A stretch of 9,568 nt of DNA, from assembly GCA_003529325.1 (NCBI GenBank), contig DPVW01000490.1, positions 1-9,568 on the forward strand, written 5' to 3'. Of this stretch, positions 5,951-9,568 are shown in pieces. The notes under the pieces are model-generated. The model saw nothing but the letters and a program-made list of their open reading frames with translations. It was not told where the DNA came from and did no database searches. How positions within the stretch are numbered: position 1 is the stretch's first letter; every line of letters starts with the position of its first letter. Origin of the DNA: Candidatus Latescibacterota bacterium. Lineage in GTDB: Bacteria; Latescibacterota; UBA2968; UBA8231. Position numbers and translations under genes: made by a program.

Positions 5951-7846
5951 GTGACGGGTCGCCAACGTCGCCCATACGGGTTGTGGGACAGCCCCGTCGG
6001 TGCCCATGACGTTACTGACGGCATTGGCCTGCGCGCACCGACATTCGACACGGACGGACGCACGCTGGTGTGGATGGAGCGTCGCGGCGCGGATGTCGTG
6101 CTGTTGTGCCGAGCCCGAGGTGAGGTGGCAGCCCATGAGTTGGCCAGCGGCCATCGCGTGCGCGCCAAGCTGTTCTACGGTGGCGGCGAGTTCACCGTCT
6201 CCCGTGGCAATCTGTACTTCGTCGATGACGGCTCCAGACTCTATTCCCAGCCTCTCGATGGCTCACGACCGCGGCCGCTGACGCCGGCCTTTGGCCAACT
6301 CGCCTCCCCCACCGTGTCGCCGGATGGCCGCTGGGTGGCCTACGTGCACAGCGATGGCGGCACCGATCGTATCGCCGTCGTCGATGCCGAGGGCCGCCAC
6401 TGGCCCCAGTGGTTGGCACAGGGCGCCGACTTCTACATGCAGCCCACATGGCACCCCCGGGGTCGCATGCTGACGTGGGTGGAGTGGGACTTTCCCAATA
6501 TGGCCTGGGATAGCACGCGCCTGGTGCTCGCCGATCTGCGCTTGAGTACTACCACAACGCCGGTCGTGAGCGCCTCACGCATTATCGCAGGGGGTGACGA
6601 GGTCTCCGTCTTCCAACCCGAGTTTTCCGCGGATGGTCGCTGGCTGGCCTACGCCAGCGACGAGGACGGCGACACCAGTCGGCTCTACCTGCGCGATTTG
6701 CAGACGGAGGAAACACGCTGTCTGACGCCTGACGGAGAGGGCGACATCGCCATGCCGGGATGGGTTCAAGGCTTACGTGCGTTTGCTTTCTCAGGTGACA
6801 GCAAACGCATCTATTTCACCCGCAGTCACCTCGCCGAGCGGCGCGCTTTCTGTTGCGACCTGTCGACCTGCGTCATCGAACCGGTCGCTGCCCTGGCGGA
6901 CTATAACTGCGTCACACATCTGGCGGCGCCGTCACGGGGGGATCACATCGCCGTCGTGGCATCCACATCGCAACAACCGGATAGAATCCTCTCCGTCCAT
7001 GGGGGACGAGCGACGATCCAGGCCCATTCCGGCGGCGAGGCGTTTGCCAATGATCAGCTATCGAGCCCTCGTCCCGTCAGTTGGGCGGCCCCTGACGGCA
7101 CCGCAGCGCATGGCCTCTACTACCCGCCGACGAGCACACGATTCGACAGTGACGGTCTCCCACCCCTCATCGTCGACATTCATGGTGGACCGACGAGCCA
7201 GTCGGACGTCAGCTATGACGCTCAGGTCCAGTACCATGCTACCCGTGGGTGGGCGGTCCTGCGCGTCAACCACCGCGGTTCCACCGGCTACGGACGACGA
7301 TACATGACCGCCCTGCGTGGCAACTGGGGTCTCTTCGATGTCGAAGATGCCGTCGGTGGCGCCAGACACCTCGTCGATCAGGATCTGGCCGACCCGGACC
7401 GTCTCGTCATCTCCGGTGGCAGTGCCGGTGGTTACACCGTCCTGCGTGCCCTGACCCTGCACCCTGGATTCTTCCGCGCCGGCGTCTGCCGTTATGGTAT
7501 TTCCAATCTCTTCGGCCTTTCCGACACGACGCACAAATTCGAGTCACATTACAACGATCTGCTCCTCGGACCTCTGCCGGAAGCAGCTGACCGATTCCGC
7601 GATCGATCACCGATTTACGCCGCTGAACGCTTATGCGATCCCGTGATCCTGTTTCAGGGAACCGACGACGAAGTCGTGCCAAAAGACCAATCAGATGCCA
7701 TTGTCGAATCCTTGCGTCAACGTGGTATCCCCCATGAGTATCATGTTTACGAAGGTGAGGGCCACGGCTTTCGCCGCCCCGAGACCAAACAGGCATACCT
7801 GAAGGCCATGGACGCCTTCTTGCGTCGCCACGTCCTCTTCGCGTGA
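5951..7846 (+). CDS. S9 family peptidase (prolyl oligopeptidase / acylaminoacyl-peptidase type)
   Basis: 631 residues from a GTG start with GGAGAAGG 6 bases upstream (5937-5944). Residues about 30-350 form a beta-propeller with recurring TolB/DPP-like blades, for example [18 protein letters not shown] (119-136), [17 protein letters not shown] (164-180) and [18 protein letters not shown] (221-238). The C-terminal alpha/beta-hydrolase (about 375-631) has oxyanion HGGP (411-414), the nucleophile Ser491 in GGSAGG, Asp573 in GTDDEVVP and His605 in EGEGHGF: a complete catalytic triad, so the enzyme should be active. No signal peptide is seen, so a cytoplasmic location is expected. It would trim short peptides or N-acylated residues, with the propeller restricting access. 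It follows the VOC gene by 1 base, and its TGA (7844-7846) overlaps a GTG in frame with gatB. Its link to the sugar genes is unclear. Confidence 0.94.
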   Translation: MTGRQRRPYGLWDSPVGAHDVTDGIGLRAPTFDTDGRTLVWMERRGADVVLLCRARGEVAAHELASGHRVRAKLFYGGGEFTVSRGNLYFVDDGSRLYSQPLDGSRPRPLTPAFGQLASPTVSPDGRWVAYVHSDGGTDRIAVVDAEGRHWPQWLAQGADFYMQPTWHPRGRMLTWVEWDFPNMAWDSTRLVLADLRLSTTTTPVVSASRIIAGGDEVSVFQPEFSADGRWLAYASDEDGDTSRLYLRDLQTEETRCLTPDGEGDIAMPGWVQGLRAFAFSGDSKRIYFTRSHLAERRAFCCDLSTCVIEPVAALADYNCVTHLAAPSRGDHIAVVASTSQQPDRILSVHGGRATIQAHSGGEAFANDQLSSPRPVSWAAPDGTAAHGLYYPPTSTRFDSDGLPPLIVDIHGGPTSQSDVSYDAQVQYHATRGWAVLRVNHRGSTGYGRRYMTALRGNWGLFDVEDAVGGARHLVDQDLADPDRLVISGGSAGGYTVLRALTLHPGFFRAGVCRYGISNLFGLSDTTHKFESHYNDLLLGPLPEAADRFRDRSPIYAAERLCDPVILFQGTDDEVVPKDQSDAIVESLRQRGIPHEYHVYEGEGHGFRRPETKQAYLKAMDAFLRRHVLFA

Positions 7847-7857
7847 GCACTCGGTCG

Positions 7858-9288
7858 ATGAATTACGAAACCGTTATCGGCATGGAGGTCCACGTTGAAT
7901 TGCACACGCAGTCGAAGATGTTCTGTTCCTGTCCAGCCGATCACTTTCAGATCGACGCCAATCAACACATCTGTCCGGTGTGCACCGCACAACCCGGTGC
8001 ACTTCCCGTCATCAATGGGCGAGCCATCGAATTGACGGTCATGACGGGCATGGCCCTTGGCTGCGAGATTCGCCCGCATTCCGTCTTCGCCCGCAAAAAC
8101 TACGTCTACCCCGATCTGCCCAAGGGCTATCAGGTGTCGCAATACGAGTTGCCCTTGTGCGAGTTTGGCCAGCTGCGGATCCCCGGTGATGGTGGCATCG
8201 ACAAGGTCATCCAGATCGAGCGTGTGCACCTCGAAGAGGACACGGGCAAACTGTTGCATCAAGGCAACTCCAGCCTCGTCGATTACAACCGTGCCGGCGT
8301 GCCACTCATGGAGATCGTCACCGACGCGTCGATCCGCTCCGCGGACGAAGCCTTCATGTATGTCCAGAAGATCCGCCAGTTGGTCCGTTATCTGCAGGCG
8401 TCCACGGGCGACATGGAGAAGGGCGCCATGCGCTGCGAGGCGAACATTTCCGTTCGTCCCGAAGGAGTTGAGGAGTTCGGTACGAAGGTGGAGGTGAAGA
8501 ACCTGAACTCCTTTCGCGCCGTACGAAATGCCATCGACTACGAAGTGCAACGGCAGATCGAGGTCCTTTCGGAGGGCGGCGCCGTGCGTCAGGTGACCAT
8601 GGGTTGGGATGAGAGTGCCGCCGTGACCAAAGAGCAACGATCGAAGGAGTTTGCCGACGACTACCGCTACTTCCCCGAACCGGACCTGCTCGATGTCGAC
8701 GTGACGGCGGAGTGGATCGATGCGGTACGTAGGCAACTGCCGGAGTTGCCGGATGGCCGAGCTCAGCGCTTCATCGAATCGATGCAGTTGGGCGACGACG
8801 AGGCCGGGCTGGTCTGCGAAGACCGTGCCGTCGCCGACTGGTTCGAGGCCGTCGTTGCGGCAGGCGCCGATGCCCGCGCCGCTGCCAACTGGATCACGGG
8901 CGAACTCTTCCGGCGACTCAAGGATGTCGATGGCGCCATCGAAGATGTGACGGTGACACCAGACCAGTTGGCCGAACTGATCGGTCTGGTGACGGCGGGC
9001 ACGATCAGCGGCTCCGCTGCCAAGGAAGTCTTCGCCGTCATGTGGGAGCAGGGCGGATCTCCGGCTCAGATCGTCGAGGCCAAGGGGTTGCAGCAGGTCT
9101 CCGACACCGGTGAACTCGAATCTCAGGTCGATGCCGTCATCGCCGAGCACACCGACGCCGCTGACAAGGTGCGCGCCGGAGACAGCAAACCCATTCAGTT
9201 TCTCATGGGTATGGTCATGCGTGCCAGCAAGGGCAAGGCGAACCCGCAGATGGTGCAACAGCTATTGCGGGACAAACTGCAGGGCTAG
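7858..9288 (+). CDS. gatB: Aspartyl/glutamyl-tRNA(Asn/Gln) amidotransferase subunit B
   Basis: 476 residues from the ATG at 7858, the usual GatB length. The protein activates misacylated Glu-tRNA(Gln) or Asp-tRNA(Asn) by ATP-dependent phosphorylation so that ammonia from GatA can amidate it, within the GatCAB complex. Family marks are clear: [15 protein letters not shown] at the start, FCSC (22-25) and CPVC (39-42) as a probable metal-binding cysteine set, [13 protein letters not shown] (84-96), HLEEDTGKL (124-132), [15 protein letters not shown] (142-156), [11 protein letters not shown] (191-201) and [11 protein letters not shown] (212-222). The C-terminal YqeY-like tRNA-binding tail ends [18 protein letters not shown]. 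An in-frame GTG at 7843 overlaps the S9 gene stop as GTGA and would add MSTRS; the ATG gives the family-typical start, and neither has a good Shine-Dalgarno. gatA and gatC are not nearby. Its presence implies that the organism makes Gln-tRNA and/or Asn-tRNA indirectly. Confidence 0.97.
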   Translation: MNYETVIGMEVHVELHTQSKMFCSCPADHFQIDANQHICPVCTAQPGALPVINGRAIELTVMTGMALGCEIRPHSVFARKNYVYPDLPKGYQVSQYELPLCEFGQLRIPGDGGIDKVIQIERVHLEEDTGKLLHQGNSSLVDYNRAGVPLMEIVTDASIRSADEAFMYVQKIRQLVRYLQASTGDMEKGAMRCEANISVRPEGVEEFGTKVEVKNLNSFRAVRNAIDYEVQRQIEVLSEGGAVRQVTMGWDESAAVTKEQRSKEFADDYRYFPEPDLLDVDVTAEWIDAVRRQLPELPDGRAQRFIESMQLGDDEAGLVCEDRAVADWFEAVVAAGADARAAANWITGELFRRLKDVDGAIEDVTVTPDQLAELIGLVTAGTISGSAAKEVFAVMWEQGGSPAQIVEAKGLQQVSDTGELESQVDAVIAEHTDAADKVRAGDSKPIQFLMGMVMRASKGKANPQMVQQLLRDKLQG

Positions 9289-9568
9289 TCCAGCGTCAAC
9301 AGGGACTGCGTCACGTGTTCCGTAAGGGGACCTTCGACGAGCTCCATCGCCGCTCGCATGACTTCGAGGCCGCCCTGTGGGTAGGCTTCGTCCAGCGGCA
9401 GATAGCCGATGGCGCCGTTGGCCATGGTCAGGACCAGGGTTGCCGGCAGTGGGCTGAGATCGCGAAAACGGGCCGTATATCGGCTGCACAGCTCGCCGGG
9501 AATCGCCAGGACCGCCAGTTCTCCTGCCCACAGCGACTGAATTTCGGTGCTCACCAACTCGCGCTCAC
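9285..9568 (-). CDS. C-terminal end of a neutral/alkaline-ceramidase-like protein, N-terminus beyond window
   Basis: The frame is open from the right edge (reading [12 protein letters not shown]) to TAG at 9287-9285, giving 94 visible residues. [20 protein letters not shown] followed by [20 protein letters not shown] and YPQGGLEV is the pattern of the end of the catalytic domain in neutral/alkaline non-lysosomal ceramidase-like proteins of bacteria (typically a LGD/PGE segment and a NGxIGYxPT/L segment followed by GGYE). These hydrolyse the amide bond of ceramides or similar acyl compounds, although many bacterial members are uncharacterised. The ceramidase C-terminal immunoglobulin-like domain is absent: the protein ends soon after the GGLEV segment, as in short bacterial members. 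The catalytic residues lie outside the window. The TAG shares the palindrome CTAG with the gatB stop. The family call rests on these motifs only. Confidence 0.6.
   Translation of the reverse strand, partial: ERELVSTEIQSLWAGELAVLAIPGELCSRYTARFRDLSPLPATLVLTMANGAIGYLPLDEAYPQGGLEVMRAAMELVEGPLTEHVTQSLLTLD

Noticed and set aside
5497..6168. 223-codon minus-strand frame spanning the VOC gene
   Set aside because: Opposite three well-supported plus-strand genes; no domain seen.
7747..9258. 503-codon open frame on the minus strand opposite gatB
   Set aside because: It lies wholly over gatB and the S9 gene end, whose protein motifs are unmistakable. Its own text has no recognisable domain, and it fits a GC-skewed codon shadow.

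Overview
This is a GC-rich, tightly packed bacterial window with eight clear protein genes, a ninth small gene that is probably frameshifted, and partial genes at both ends. No rRNA, tRNA, CRISPR array, insertion sequence or phage gene was seen. A signal-peptide outer-membrane-type beta-barrel points to a two-membraned bacterium. That barrel, a GAF-HD signalling protein, the xylose-isomerase-like and Gfo/Idh/MocA sugar enzymes and a neutral-ceramidase-like gene would together fit an uncultured FCB-group lineage (Gemmatimonadota- or Latescibacterota-like) or a Poribacteria-like one. This placement is inference only; there is no phylogenetic marker except gatB to test it with.

Layout. Minus strand, 2336 down to 1: a beta-barrel protein (2336-756), then a GAF plus HD-type signalling protein that runs off the left edge (702-1). 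A good sigma70-like promoter candidate lies between them. Plus strand, 2518-3339: a TIM-barrel sugar isomerase/epimerase. It ends face to face with a minus-strand pair: a cyclic-nucleotide-binding-domain protein without a DNA-binding domain (4280-3699), overlapping by ATGA with a small lysine-rich protein (3702-3344). The small protein is readable only if the ribosome, or a corrected sequence, shifts frame once. Plus strand, 4395-9288: a compact four-gene run of Gfo/Idh/MocA dehydrogenase, VOC-fold protein, S9 prolyl-oligopeptidase-type hydrolase and gatB. The gaps are 4 bases, 1 base and a GTGA-type junction, so it is almost certainly one transcript. Minus strand, 9568-9285: the C-terminal end of a neutral/alkaline-ceramidase-like protein, whose stop codon overlaps the gatB stop.

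How the parts may work together. The isomerase and the Gfo/Idh dehydrogenase are typical partners in catabolism of unusual sugars, inositols or uronates, with the VOC protein a possible third enzyme; the exact substrate cannot be read from sequence. The cNMP-binding protein and its coupled small partner sit between the two sugar genes and could be a small signalling module. gatB is a housekeeping translation gene riding at the end of the catabolic/peptidase transcript.

Most notable signal: in the small lysine-rich gene, the sequence C TTT TTC sits exactly 10 bases after a Shine-Dalgarno-like AGGGAG. This resembles the geometry of the dnaX -1 frameshift site, and it lies exactly where the reading frame has to change by -1. 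A single-base homopolymer error or a decayed gene explains it equally well and has to be excluded first.
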